From the NCBI GenBank assembly GCA_017475035.1, contig JAFVGK010000141.1, positions 1 through 34,930 on the forward strand: a stretch of 34,930 nucleotides of DNA. Reading direction: 5' to 3'. The stretch is from Blautia sp. Lineage in GTDB: Bacteria > Bacillota > Clostridia > Lachnospirales > Lachnospiraceae. Below, one piece after another: positions 15,519 to 23,659 of the stretch; the stretch's first letter is position 1, and each line of letters begins with the position of its first letter. The translations under genes were made by a program, and so were the position numbers. The notes beneath the pieces are model-generated. The model searched no databases and was not told the origin of the DNA. It saw only the letters and a program-made list of their open reading frames with translations.

Positions 15519-16349
15519 TTATGCATAACTATGTATACCAGGCAGGAATGTATTGACTCCGATATATGTGAAAATCACACAGATAAATCCGATCACGGCA
15601 AAAATAGCGGCGTTTTTATTCTTCCAGCCTCTGGATACGCGAAGATGAAGGTAGATCGCGTAGATGATCCAGGTGATCAGGGACCAGGTTTCCTTGGGAT
15701 CCCAGGACCAGTAGCTGCCCCATGCGCGTTCCGCCCAGATTGCTCCTGTGATCATGACGAAAGTCAAAAACAGAAAGCCTAAAGAAACCGCACGATAGCT
15801 GATTAAGTCAAGGCGTTCTCCGGAGGGGATGTGATCGTCCCAAAAACTGTTTTCTTTCATTTTTTCCCTTATCAGAAAAATCAAGGAGACAGCGAAGGAT
15901 ACACCGAAGGCGCCGTAGGAAATAATCGCTGAGGAAACATGGATCGCCAGCCAGTTGCTTCTGAGGGCCGGCATCAGTTCTCTGACTCCTTTGTCCTGCA
16001 TCGCCGCGTACCCGATGATGATGAAAATCACAGGCATGACGAAGGTTCCCAGAAGCCGGAATTTATAGCGCCATAAAAAGATCAGGTAAAACAGACAAAT
16101 GCCCCAGGCAAAGCTCGTGGCAAATTCATATTGATTTGTCATCGGAAGTCTTCCGGCTCCGATCCCTCTGGCGATCAGTGCGGCCGTATGCAGAACAAAA
16201 CCGATTCCGGCTGCATAGCCCGCAATTTTAGCGGCAGCTTCTTTTTTCATTACAAAAAAGATTACATATAGAACCATGGACGCAAGGTATAAGATCATGG
16301 CAGTGGTAAACAGGATATTTTCGATCTGCAAAAACTGTTCGCTATTCAT
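15519..16349 (-). CDS. ccsA: Cytochrome c biogenesis protein CcsA (ResC family)
   Basis: A 276-residue polytopic membrane protein of the haem-handling family. With ResB it forms the System II complex that carries haem across the membrane and attaches it to CXXCH motifs of apocytochrome c. The signature tryptophan-rich (WWD) motif is AERAWGSYWSWDPKETWSL near residue 208-226, with conserved His residues in loops before and after (for example AIHVSSAIISYG). About eight membrane segments are visible. An AGGAAGGAA site lies before the ATG. The companion resB lies upstream, separated by 338 bases of repeat DNA. The thiol-redox partners (ResA, CcdA) are not in the window. Confidence 0.93.
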   Translation of the reverse strand: MNSEQFLQIENILFTTAMILYLASMVLYVIFFVMKKEAAAKIAGYAAGIGFVLHTAALIARGIGAGRLPMTNQYEFATSFAWGICLFYLIFLWRYKFRLLGTFVMPVIFIIIGYAAMQDKGVRELMPALRSNWLAIHVSSAIISYGAFGVSFAVSLIFLIREKMKENSFWDDHIPSGERLDLISYRAVSLGFLFLTFVMITGAIWAERAWGSYWSWDPKETWSLITWIIYAIYLHLRVSRGWKNKNAAIFAVIGFICVIFTYIGVNTFLPGIHSYA

Positions 16350-16378
16350 TCTATGCGTTCCTTCCTGTCATATAATCT

Positions 16379-16680
16379 GATTCATGCGGCATAATCTCAT
16401 GAAACAGGAGCTCGCTCATTTTTTTCATGAGATTGAACCGCCCACTGGCACGAGGAAACAGCTATTCTGCGCAGTTATAGCATGGCACGAATATATTGCG
16501 GAATCATGCCGTTTGCAGCGGCGTAAATTCGGCACAGTAAACGTATCAAAATGCAGGCATTTTACTCGTTTACTATAAATATACGACTTTCCCTGTGCAG
16601 AATGAGCAGATTCCGGGTGCTGCAGGATCGCGAGCGCAGCTCTGCTGCGATGCGATCCGTGGAATCAGGCTCTTGTCACT
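16379..16680 (-). repeat. R2 repeat, copy f, interrupted by R3
   Basis: Fills the ccsA-resB gap. The left part shows TGATTCATGCGGC and an imperfect palindrome at 16394-16433 (ATCTCATGAAA / TTTTCATGAGAT). The right part shows CTGTGCAGAATGAGC, GATTCCGGGTGCTGCAG, CGCGAGCGCAGCTCTGCTGCGA and AATCAGGCTCTTGTC, matching R2 copies a and e read in reverse. Between the halves sits an R3 copy (16487-16580). Confidence 0.7.
16487..16580 (+). repeat. R3 repeat, copy b, nested in R2
   Basis: Matches the R3 copy at 25882-25976: GCGGAATCATGCCGTTTGC, AGCGGCGTAAA, ACAGTAAACG, ATCAAAATGCAGGC and ATTTTACTCGTTTACTATAAA. It lies at a point where other R2 copies are continuous, so it looks like an insertion into R2. 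Confidence 0.75.
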
Positions 16681-16687
16681 TCAATTA

Positions 16688-17995
16688 TTATGTCTGATGA
16701 GCATCAGCAGAATCTTTGCATCGTTCCTTTACCCGCTCCAGATATTCTGCCCCTCCTTTGCGGCTTCGGGCGTATATCTTCCATGATCCGTCCGAATCCG
16801 GAACCGCCCAGAGCTCTTCCATCCTCACATAGAAGGCAAGCAAAAGAGCCAGGAGGATGATCAGCCCGCCCAGACCGGCCAGCCAGGTGAAGGGGTCTCT
16901 TTTGATCTGAATCAGGGTATACTGCTGCGGATCGCTGAACCGGAATGTATAGTCCTCAACGGTAATCACTTCGTCTCCGGTCAATACGTTCATTCCAAGG
17001 ACTCTTTCCTGATAATACAGTCGATATAAGTACGCAGGATTGTCCATCCGTGGAGAAGCTGTCATGGGTTTCCCGGATGCGTCCGGAACATAATCCGGAT
17101 AGAAGGCAGCAAGCGTGATCACCAGATCCGGGAGGTCTTCCACTACAGTGTATTCACCTGCGCACAAAAGAGTTGTCTGTATCTCTTCACCTGCTTTTTC
17201 CACATGCAGCGTTGCCGCATAGCCTGTAGAATTCTGGTACAGCTTATAGCCAAATAAAGAAAGCGGATGATTGACACTGGCTTCACCGCTGCCGGATTGA
17301 CCGGTCTTTGTATCTGTAACGGAAAGAGATGCGGTATACTGTTCTACGGTATCGTCTTCGCGCAGAATGGTTTCAAAATCATCGATCGCAAGCTCATACC
17401 GTCCTTCTTCAAAGGCCTTTGTCTGTCCCGGAACACCGTAGACAGTTTCCTCAGATTTTGTCATCTGCCCCAATGCAAAGCCGGCAATAATGATCAGCAT
17501 GCCCAGATGAGTCAGCCATGCACCCCAGATACCGCATAAATTCCGAAGGGAATAGATGGTTTCCGATTGTCCTGCTTGTCGTATTCCTTCTTCTGAAAAT
17601 TTATGAATTTTCCGGAAATGAAGGGTGGAAAACAGGGCATGAACCTTCTCCTCTCCTTCCATCCTTCCTATTGGCTCGGCAGGAACTTCCGGAATATAAG
17701 AAGGATCCATAAAATTCCTTGTCCGTTTCCATAATGATGGTAAGTGAACAAGATTACATCCAAGTAAATTCAGGCAAAGAATGATTGTTAAAATCACAAA
17801 CCACAGACTGTGAAAAATATCATTCAATCCAAACAGCATCACGGCTCCGGCCATCCGTTCAGAGTATGTCTGCGCATACCACAGCATCGTCTCGCCCTGT
17901 GGTATGACACTGCCAACAATACAGGCTGCTGCCAGAACAATCAGAATACCGATGGCAAATTTCATGGAAAAGAAAAAATGAAATGTTTTTTTCAT
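16688..17995 (-). CDS. resB: Cytochrome c biogenesis protein ResB
   Basis: A 435-residue membrane protein, the ResB/Ccs1 half of System II cytochrome c maturation. Membrane segments lie at about residues 10-30 (SMKFAIGILIVLAAACIVGSV), 63-83 and 155-175, with a last one near 375-398 (LAGLGGLIILLALLLAFYVRM). A large extracytoplasmic domain of about 200 residues lies between the third and last. The sequence GSVIPQGE near residue 28 is typical of the family. The start at 17995 has GTGGAG about 12 bases upstream; an internal ATG at residue 11 lacks a site. It follows the HTH-DUF6465 gene by 67 bases and precedes ccsA. Confidence 0.9.
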   Translation of the reverse strand: MKKTFHFFFSMKFAIGILIVLAAACIVGSVIPQGETMLWYAQTYSERMAGAVMLFGLNDIFHSLWFVILTIILCLNLLGCNLVHLPSLWKRTRNFMDPSYIPEVPAEPIGRMEGEEKVHALFSTLHFRKIHKFSEEGIRQAGQSETIYSLRNLCGIWGAWLTHLGMLIIIAGFALGQMTKSEETVYGVPGQTKAFEEGRYELAIDDFETILREDDTVEQYTASLSVTDTKTGQSGSGEASVNHPLSLFGYKLYQNSTGYAATLHVEKAGEEIQTTLLCAGEYTVVEDLPDLVITLAAFYPDYVPDASGKPMTASPRMDNPAYLYRLYYQERVLGMNVLTGDEVITVEDYTFRFSDPQQYTLIQIKRDPFTWLAGLGGLIILLALLLAFYVRMEELWAVPDSDGSWKIYARSRKGGAEYLERVKERCKDSADAHQT

Positions 17996-18062
17996 ATGGA
18001 TTCACTGCTCCACGAAGCATTCATGAATGGAGAACAAAAAAGGAACATGAAAAAGCGGAAAA

Positions 18063-18632
18063 TCATTCTTCCCAAAGCGTCACTGCGCCTGAGGCTTCTT
18101 TCGCCACCCAGTAAGCCCTGTTTTCTTCCGGCTTGACATATACCTTTTCTGCTTTTGCGCAGGCCGCCCTGACTCTCTTTTCCAGTTCCGTAACATCAAT
18201 CTCGGCTCCGGACTGTGACTGAATGATGACAGACAGATCTGTCCGGAGAGCAGCAGTTTCTTCTGCAGGCTCCTTAACCGCTTGCTCTGCGGCATTTTCT
18301 ATGTCTGATTCCGGGGTGGAAGTTTCTTCCGAAAGGGAAGTTTCTGCTTTCGTTTTCACTGCAGAATCCTCAGCGGATATTTCTTCGGACAACGTCTGGG
18401 TGATTTTTTCAGCCAGTTCTTCTCCTTTTGAAATGCCGTTTTTCAGCCATTCAAAGTCTACATCGAAAATCCGGCATACTTTTTTGATAACAAGATCTCC
18501 CGGAACTGTTCTTCCGGTTTCATAATTCAGAATAGATGAGGGAGACATGTTCAATTTTTTCGCGAATGCGTATTTTGAAATACCTGCCTTTTCCCTGACT
18601 TCCTGAATACGGCTTGCAAATGTTTCGGACAT
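18063..18632 (-). CDS. XRE-family HTH regulator with C-terminal DUF6465-like domain
   Basis: A 189-residue protein. Residues 5-60 form a Cro/C1-type helix-turn-helix (KYAFAKKLNMSPSSILNYETGRT). Residues about 70-130 are an acidic, low-complexity linker of Glu, Thr, Ser and Ala. Residues about 133-189 (AEIDVTELEKRVRAAC, KVYVKPEENRAYWV) resemble DUF6465, a short domain I know from Lachnospiraceae; YVKPEEN is its hallmark. The start is supported by AAAGGAGC. It heads the transcript that continues to resB and ccsA, with a promoter at 18840-18869 and a leader of about 200 bases that contains an R3 copy. It could regulate cytochrome maturation or only share the transcript. The role of the C-terminal domain is unknown. 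Confidence 0.8.
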   Translation of the reverse strand: MSETFASRIQEVREKAGISKYAFAKKLNMSPSSILNYETGRTVPGDLVIKKVCRIFDVDFEWLKNGISKGEELAEKITQTLSEEISAEDSAVKTKAETSLSEETSTPESDIENAAEQAVKEPAEETAALRTDLSVIIQSQSGAEIDVTELEKRVRAACAKAEKVYVKPEENRAYWVAKEASGAVTLWEE

Positions 18633-18649
18633 AAAAGCTGCTCCTTTCT

Positions 18650-18742
18650 GAATTTACAGCAAATGAACCAAACGTACGTGCCTGGTTCGTTAGCTGCGCT
18701 GAGTTTACGCCGCGCGGGCGGCTTCATATCGTGGTAAATTCG
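18650..18742 (-). repeat. R3 repeat, copy c, in the leader of the HTH gene
   Basis: On the minus strand: ACGAATTTACCACGATATG, GCCGCCCGCGCGGCGTAAA, CAGCGCAGCTAACGAACC and GGTTCATTTGCTGTAAATTC. It aligns along its whole length with R3 copy d (25882-25976), but many bases in the hairpin arms have changed on both sides so that pairing is kept. It ends about 18 bases from the start codon. Confidence 0.7.
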
Positions 18743-18839
18743 TGCGTATCCCTAAAGGTTCCTGTTGAAATAGCTGTTTTTTTGCCAAGAGTTTTTTGCG
18801 GATTGTTTTTGAGAATTAAGGTTTCTTTTTTATTATTAT

Positions 18840-18869
18840 ATTTTACGTCATTTTTATCCATTCTGTCAA
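18840..18869 (-). promoter_or_regulatory. Promoter of the HTH-resB-ccsA transcript
   Basis: On the minus strand: perfect -35 TTGACA (18864-18869), 18-base spacer, -10 TAAAAT (18840-18845). The leader to the HTH start is about 200 bases. Confidence 0.65.
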
Positions 18870-18930
18870 GTTTAAAACAGAAAATGGAAGACATGAATGA
18901 ATATCGATTGAAAGAATGATTTATTTCTGA

Positions 18931-19056
18931 TATACTTCATCTGTTATGCTTCATCTGTTATGCTTCATTTGTTATGCTTCATTTGTTATACTTCATCTGT
19001 TATACTTCATCTGTTATACTTCATCTGTTATACTTCATCTGTTATACTTCATCTGA
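18931..19056 (+). repeat. Nine tandem copies of a 14-bp repeat
   Basis: Unit TATACTTCATCTGT, nine head-to-tail copies; three copies have G for A at position 4 and two have T for C at position 11. Degenerate half copies follow to about 19078. The array lies in the 543-base gap between the divergent HTH and GIY-YIG genes. Copy number probably varies. Nothing else is recognised between the array and 19175. Confidence 0.92.
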
Positions 19057-19175
19057 TCTTCATTTGACATACTTCGTTCGGGGATGATTGAAGCAGCGGC
19101 AGCATCAAAAGAACCTTATTCTATGAATCATCATCATAAAAACAGAAAAGAAGCATCAGGAACAGGAAGTGGAAT

Positions 19176-19427
19176 ATGAACTATGTCTATATTGTCTCCT
19201 GTAAGGATGATACGTATTATACCGGTTGGACAAACCATCTGGAAAAGCGTTTGGAAGCCCATAACCACGGAGCCTCAGGAGCAAAATACACAAAGGCCAG
19301 ACGGCCCGTCCGTCTGGTCTATTATGAAGGGTACATGACCAGACAGGAAGCCATGCATAGAGAATGGGAAATAAAAACATATACCCGTCATCAGAAGGAA
19401 CAGCTGATTCTCAATGGTTCTTGTTAA
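19176..19427 (+). CDS. GIY-YIG domain protein (YhbQ-like)
   Basis: An 83-residue single-domain member of the GIY-YIG nuclease superfamily. The motif appears as YVYIVSCKD...YYTGWT near residues 3-18, the conserved Arg is in LEKRLEAHN, and the Glu is in REWEIK. Size and layout match the UPF0213/YhbQ group, whose members are small DNA-acting proteins of poorly defined role. An AGGAACAGGAAGTGGA stretch before the ATG supplies the ribosome binding site. It is a single gene. Confidence 0.9.
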   Translation: MNYVYIVSCKDDTYYTGWTNHLEKRLEAHNHGASGAKYTKARRPVRLVYYEGYMTRQEAMHREWEIKTYTRHQKEQLILNGSC

Positions 19428-19478
19428 AAAAGGCGGTTCCGCTATGCCTGTCAGATAATATGGCATAACGGAACCGCC
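19426..19478. terminator. Bidirectional terminator between GIY-YIG gene and deoD
   Basis: Long hairpin GGCGGTTCCGCTATGCC / GGCATAACGGAACCGCC. On the minus strand six T follow, making a strong terminator for deoD; on the plus strand the tail is weaker. Confidence 0.85.
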
Positions 19479-19554
19479 TGTCCTTTATGATTCCGGTTTT
19501 GTGAGAGTATAGTGTGTGAAACAATCCGAAGGATTATGTATAATCCGGATTCTT

Positions 19555-20286
19555 CTATGCTCGCACTGCTGTTTTTAACGCGATTTCCATCATTTCATGG
19601 AAGCTGTCCTGCCGTTCTGTCGCATTCAGAGCCTCCCCGGTGAAGATATGATCAGAAATCGTCAAAATCGAAAGAGCCTTCTTATGATTTGCCATAGCTG
19701 CAAGATAAAGCCCCGCTGTTTCCATTTCTACCGCAAGAAGTCCCATTTCTTTTGCTTTCCTGTTGACTTCCTTATCCGGATGATAGAAAAAGTCAGAAGT
19801 ATACACACTTCCAACATCAGCTCTCACCCCGATTTCCTCTGCCGCGGCAACGGCTGTCCTAAGCATATTGTAGTCAGCAGTCGGCGCCGGGATTCCCGGA
19901 AGATCATAGGAAGTAATATAGCCTGAGTTTGTCGACGCCGACATGGCTATTACAACGTCCCGGACATGAACATCGTCCTGAAGCGCACCTGCGGAACCGA
20001 CACGAATCACGGATTCCACGCCAAAGAAATTATAGAGTTCATACACATATAATCCCATGGACGGAACACCCATGCCGGAACCCATTACGGAAACTTCCTT
20101 TCCTTCGTACATGCCCGTATAGCCAAGCATATTACGTACATCATTAAACAATACCGGATTTTCAAGATAATGATCCGCGATATATTTCGCGCGCAGCGGA
20201 TCTCCCGGCATCAATACACATTTTGCAATATGAGTTCCCTCTTTTAATTCGATACATGCAGATGGTGAAAAATTTGTAACTGCCAT
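19555..20286 (-). CDS. deoD: Purine nucleoside phosphorylase, DeoD type
   Basis: A 243-residue cytoplasmic enzyme, close to the usual length (about 235-240). It splits purine (deoxy)nucleosides with phosphate into base and (deoxy)ribose 1-phosphate. The hexameric-PNP motifs are present: phosphate-binding GDPLRAKYIAD, RVGSAGAL, the substrate-binding VEMETAGLY and the catalytic Asp region TISDHIFTGE. The ATG has a strong AGGAGGAAAT site. It lies downstream of mtnA on the same strand, 330 bases apart. It probably uses nucleosides brought in by the importer at 7922-12722; with MtnA it could also serve thio-nucleoside salvage. Confidence 0.96.
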   Translation of the reverse strand: MAVTNFSPSACIELKEGTHIAKCVLMPGDPLRAKYIADHYLENPVLFNDVRNMLGYTGMYEGKEVSVMGSGMGVPSMGLYVYELYNFFGVESVIRVGSAGALQDDVHVRDVVIAMSASTNSGYITSYDLPGIPAPTADYNMLRTAVAAAEEIGVRADVGSVYTSDFFYHPDKEVNRKAKEMGLLAVEMETAGLYLAAMANHKKALSILTISDHIFTGEALNATERQDSFHEMMEIALKTAVRA

Positions 20287-20311
20287 AATTTCCTCCTGTT
20301 ATACCCGGCAA

Positions 20312-20402
20312 CTTATAGTAAACGACACTGAAAATCTTTTTAAAGTTCTTTTAAGTTCTTTTTGAAGTCCTTATTGAATTCCTTATTGAATTCCTTTTCT
20401 TT
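20312..20402. repeat. Repeat end plus 12-bp tandem repeats in the mtnA-deoD gap
   Basis: TTATAGTAAACGACACTGAAAATCTTTT at 20312 matches the left end of the element at 31538. Next comes a degenerate 12-bp tandem repeat (about TTATTGAATTCC, 20342-20400). The rest of the gap to 20615 contains direct and inverted short motifs (CGAGTGAACG; CGTTCACGAG) but no supported gene. Confidence 0.55.
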
Positions 20403-20615
20403 GATCCATTTTGATGATAGATTTTTACCGGTAATAAAGAACATCAAAATATAGATATTTTTGACGTTTATATGTTTGTCATTCTGCTCAACAGATAACG
20501 AGTGAACGTGCTCCCCTTCAGGTCCCCGTAAGCAGCTGTTCATTGCGTTCACGAGTATAAAACGCTGTTTTTATACTGACATACGGTTTCAGGATGACGA
20601 TTCTGTCTTCAATCC

Positions 20616-21692
20616 TTAAGATCCCGCCTTCATAATTTTCCTGAGGTTTTCCTCAAACGGCGGATAAACGATCCCCTGATCCGTTACGATAGCAGTCAAA
20701 AGTGTATGGTCCGTAACGTCAAAGGCCGGATTGTAGCATTTTACTTCCGGTAAAGCTATCGGCTCCTGATACCACATATTCTTTATTTCTTCCGGATTGC
20801 GCAGTTCGATAGGGATATCAGCCCCTGTCGGGCAATTCATATCAATCGTGGAACGAGGTCCCAGAGTGTAGAAGGGGATACCGTAATACCTGGCCATGAT
20901 TGCAACCTGACTGGTTCCGATCTTGTTCGCGAAATCTCCGTTTGCGGCAATCCGGTCACAGCCCACAAAGCAGGCCTGCACCCAGCCGTTTTTCATCACA
21001 AGTGAAGCCATATTGTCGCAGATCAGCGTCACATCAATTCCTGCTTTTTGCAGCTCATAAGAAGTCAGCCTTGCTCCCTGTAAAAGAGGTCTGGTCTCAT
21101 CCGAAAATACATGGAAATCGATTCCTCTCTCCTTCCCCAGGAAAAGCGGGCCTAATGCTGTTCCATATTTACTTGTGGCCAAAGGTCCCGCGTTGCAATG
21201 AGTCAGGATTCCGTCTCCGGGTTTTACAAGGGAAAGACCATAGTCCGCAATCGCGTAACACATTTCAATGTCCTCACGATGTATCGCTTTTGCTTCTTCC
21301 ATCATGAGCTTTTGAAGCTCCGCAACCGTACACTCCTGATGAAGAGAGATCAGGTCCAGCATTCTTTTTACAGCCCAGCTTAGATTGACCGCGGTAGGGC
21401 GGGAAGATATCAGATATTCCCCATCCTTTTCCATTGACTGCCTGAAAGCTTTTGTATCGGCAGTGTCTTTTTGTGAAGCCAGTACCGCCATTGCATATCC
21501 GGCACAGATCCCGATTGCCGGCGCCCCTCTGACTGCAAGGGTTTTAATCGCATCGTAAAACTCCTGTGCTGTTTTCAGAACCATCATCGTGGTACGATTC
21601 GGCAGTTGTCTCTGATCAAGAATTTCAACCGCGTCTCCTGTCTGATACAAATGCACACTGCAGGACTGATAATCTGCTTCCGTAACTATCAT
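20616..21692 (-). CDS. mtnA: S-methyl-5-thioribose-1-phosphate isomerase
   Basis: A 358-residue protein of the eIF2B-like MtnA family. It converts methylthioribose 1-phosphate to methylthioribulose 1-phosphate in methionine salvage; some relatives act on ribose or deoxyribose phosphates. The motifs are [13 protein letters not shown] (substrate binding), the catalytic Cys in [20 protein letters not shown] and the catalytic Asp in [18 protein letters not shown], where most relatives have GADRI. The ATG at 21692 follows AAGGAG by 11 bases; a GTG four codons earlier overlaps that site. No other mtn gene is in the window, so the pathway may be split, or the enzyme may work with DeoD on sugar phosphates. 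Confidence 0.92.
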   Translation of the reverse strand: MIVTEADYQSCSVHLYQTGDAVEILDQRQLPNRTTMMVLKTAQEFYDAIKTLAVRGAPAIGICAGYAMAVLASQKDTADTKAFRQSMEKDGEYLISSRPTAVNLSWAVKRMLDLISLHQECTVAELQKLMMEEAKAIHREDIEMCYAIADYGLSLVKPGDGILTHCNAGPLATSKYGTALGPLFLGKERGIDFHVFSDETRPLLQGARLTSYELQKAGIDVTLICDNMASLVMKNGWVQACFVGCDRIAANGDFANKIGTSQVAIMARYYGIPFYTLGPRSTIDMNCPTGADIPIELRNPEEIKNMWYQEPIALPEVKCYNPAFDVTDHTLLTAIVTDQGIVYPPFEENLRKIMKAGS

Positions 21693-21845
21693 ATTTATCC
21701 GCACTCCTTTCCTGATTCTTTTCCTGTTGCCTTATTCATGGCCCCGCGCGTTCCCGGCTCGGATGTCATGCTTCCTTACTCCGTATATGACGGCTTCAAT
21801 CCGGGTATTTTCAGACACATTCTGCAGAATTCCGGTGAATACAGC

Positions 21846-21975
21846 ATGATTGCACCGAAAAGCCTGATTCTACGGATCGCTTCGCAGCAGAGCTTCTCTT
21901 GTGCCTGTGGGCGGCCCGCTCTCATGCAAAAATGAGCGGGCTTCTTTTTGCATGACCTTTTATCGCCTGAATCAT
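21846..21975 (+). repeat. R2 repeat, copy d (internally deleted)
   Basis: 130 bases with both R2 ends (ATGATTGCACCGAAAAGCCTG; CTTTTATCGCCTGAATCAT), the TTCGCAGCAGAGC arm and the palindrome at 21922-21955, but lacking the middle present in copies a and e. It lies between the divergent mtnA start and the end of the chromate transporter operon. Bases 21705-21845 hold no gene I can support. Confidence 0.7.
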
Positions 21976-22010
21976 AGCATATTCCTGCATGAAATGATAC
22001 GGAAGCTTCA

Positions 22011-22574
22011 TCAGAATTGGAAAACAATTCCTGCTATGGCCGCAATAGCTATGAAAATCACAGGATGCCATTTGATCTTCCGCATCCCGACAAACAAGGC
22101 GACTGCCAGCACTACCGCTTTAAGGGAAAACAGATCCGTAATCTGCTTTGATTGGGTAAATGCGGGAATATTGATCAGCGCAACCTTCACTACATTGATC
22201 CCGCCAGCGGTTATCATAGCTATGGAAGCCGGACGCAGCCCGTAAAATACCTTTTCTACCGTTTTGTTCCCACGAAACTTATCCAGAAATTTCGCGATAA
22301 TCAGAATGATAATCACAGAAGGAGCCGCCAGTCCAAGTGTAGCAAGAACTCCCCCAAAAAAGCCTCCGGTTTTGAAGCCTGCGTATGTGGACATATTAAT
22401 CCCGATCGCTCCGGGAGTAGACTCGGAAACGGCGATCATATCCGCAATATCCGCATGGGTAAACCAATGGGTAATATCTGACATTTCGTAAAGGAAAGGA
22501 AGTGTGGCCAGTCCGCCGCCTACGGAAAACAGGCCTGTCATAAAGAATCTGCGAAATAATTCCAGAAAAATCAT
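22011..22574 (-). CDS. Chromate-type transporter, second half
   Basis: A 187-residue membrane protein of the chromate transporter (CHR/ChrA) family, single-domain form. The family motif is near the start: GLFSVGGGLATLPFLYE, followed by SESTPGAIGINMSTYAG. Five or six membrane helices are expected. Its ATG overlaps the stop of the preceding gene by 4 bases (ATGA) and has a GAGGAGG site. Short-chain CHR proteins work as pairs of oppositely oriented half transporters. The substrate may be chromate or another oxyanion; these pairs are common in anaerobes without chromate resistance. Confidence 0.92.
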   Translation of the reverse strand: MIFLELFRRFFMTGLFSVGGGLATLPFLYEMSDITHWFTHADIADMIAVSESTPGAIGINMSTYAGFKTGGFFGGVLATLGLAAPSVIIILIIAKFLDKFRGNKTVEKVFYGLRPASIAMITAGGINVVKVALINIPAFTQSKQITDLFSLKAVVLAVALFVGMRKIKWHPVIFIAIAAIAGIVFQF

Positions 22575-23209
22575 GCCTTCTTTCCTCCTCTTCCATCACG
22601 ATCCGTCTTTTTTTCCGATACACCTTTACTGTCTTTTGCATTCTGGCTAGCTTTTAAAGCCTGGTCTGTTTCTTTATAAAGCAAAAACCCAAAGAAACCG
22701 GATCCGATGACAAGCGCTGCTGCGGGAATCGAAACAGGCAGATAACTCTGGCCTGCCATCAGAAGCAGCACAGCCAGATACAGCCCTAACGTTTTTTTAT
22801 CTACGACCGCTTTTCCCCACAGCCGCAGAACCGCCTGCAGGATCAAAACGCAGACGCAAACACGAATACCTGCAAAGGCATGCTGCACAACAGGATAATT
22901 GGCAAAATTCGTCAAAAACGAAGCAATCACAAGAATAATAGCAATCGGTGCCGTCAAAAATCCCAGGGTTGCGGTAATTCCGCCGAGGATTCCTTTTTTT
23001 CTATGTCCGATAAAAGTCGATACATTTAGCGCAATGATGCCTGGTGTACATTGCCCGATTGCAAAATAGTCCAGTAAATCTTCCATGGTGGTCCAATGAC
23101 GGCGATTAACCAGATCTTCTTCCAAAAGAGGAAGCATGGCATAGCCGCCGCCAAAATTCACAGCGCCGATCCGCAGAAAGGCGATGTACAGATCAAGAAG
23201 CTCCTTCAT
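22571..23209 (-). CDS. Chromate-type transporter, first half
   Basis: A 212-residue membrane protein, the partner of the gene at 22011-22574. Its N-terminal motif is VNFGGGYAMLPLLEEDLV and the second motif IGQCTPGIIALNVSTFIG, the counterparts of those in the partner. It ends in a charged tail (NAKDSKGVSEKKTDRDG) that probably lies in the cytoplasm. An AAAGGAG site precedes the ATG. The two genes form a small operon with R2 copies on either side. Confidence 0.92.
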   Translation of the reverse strand: MKELLDLYIAFLRIGAVNFGGGYAMLPLLEEDLVNRRHWTTMEDLLDYFAIGQCTPGIIALNVSTFIGHRKKGILGGITATLGFLTAPIAIILVIASFLTNFANYPVVQHAFAGIRVCVCVLILQAVLRLWGKAVVDKKTLGLYLAVLLLMAGQSYLPVSIPAAALVIGSGFFGFLLYKETDQALKASQNAKDSKGVSEKKTDRDGRGGKKA

Positions 23210-23312
23210 TTTTTTCTCCTTTTAGAACGCAGTTAACTGCCGTTTCAACACACCGTTCACTCGTTATACGGCAATCGTATCGGCAGAGATTTACGTTATC
23301 GAGTATATATTC

Positions 23313-23532
23313 ATGATTGCATCGACAAAAGCCTGATTCTACGAATCGCTTCGCAGCGGAGCTGCTCTCGCGATTCTACAGCCACTCGGAATACGCTCAT
23401 TTTGCACAGAAAGATTTGTAAAATCAAGTGTATATAGTACAAAATGGCTGCTTCCTTGTGTCTGTGGGCGACCCAATCTCATGCAAAAATGAGCGAGCTC
23501 CTTTTTGCATGACCTTTTGTCGCCTGAATCAT
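23313..23532 (+). repeat. R2 repeat, copy e
   Basis: A complete, uninterrupted 220-base copy: left end ATGATTGCATCGACAAAAGCC, arm TTCGCAGCGGAGCTGCT, middle TTTTGCACAGAAAGATTTG, palindrome at 23479-23512 and right end CTTTTGTCGCCTGAATCAT. Copy a differs mainly by the extra segment at 51-127. Upstream, 23228-23308 resembles the region near 14266-14350. Confidence 0.8.
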
Positions 23533-23614
23533 ATTCATGCACATACGATAAGATTGTCACACGAAAAGATAGGAATGTCAAGGCTTTCTTTGCCGCAGGC
23601 CCACCACCTCCGGT

Positions 23615-23643
23615 TTGCATGAATGCGTCATCTATGGTATAAT
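23615..23643 (+). promoter_or_regulatory. Promoter of the GH13 gene
   Basis: -35 TTGCAT (23615-23620), a 17-base spacer and a perfect -10 TATAAT (23638-23643). The leader of about 95 bases contains the hairpin at 23660-23713. Confidence 0.75.
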
Positions 23644-23659
23644 CCTTAAGATCCGTCAA

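Noticed and set aside
18931-19056. CRISPR array
   Set aside because: The 14-bp units are directly adjacent with no spacers, and no cas gene is present.
20340-20552. 70-codon minus-strand frame in the mtnA-deoD gap
   Set aside because: The end is only translated 12-bp tandem repeats (Lys-Glu-Phe-Asn), and the start has no convincing site.
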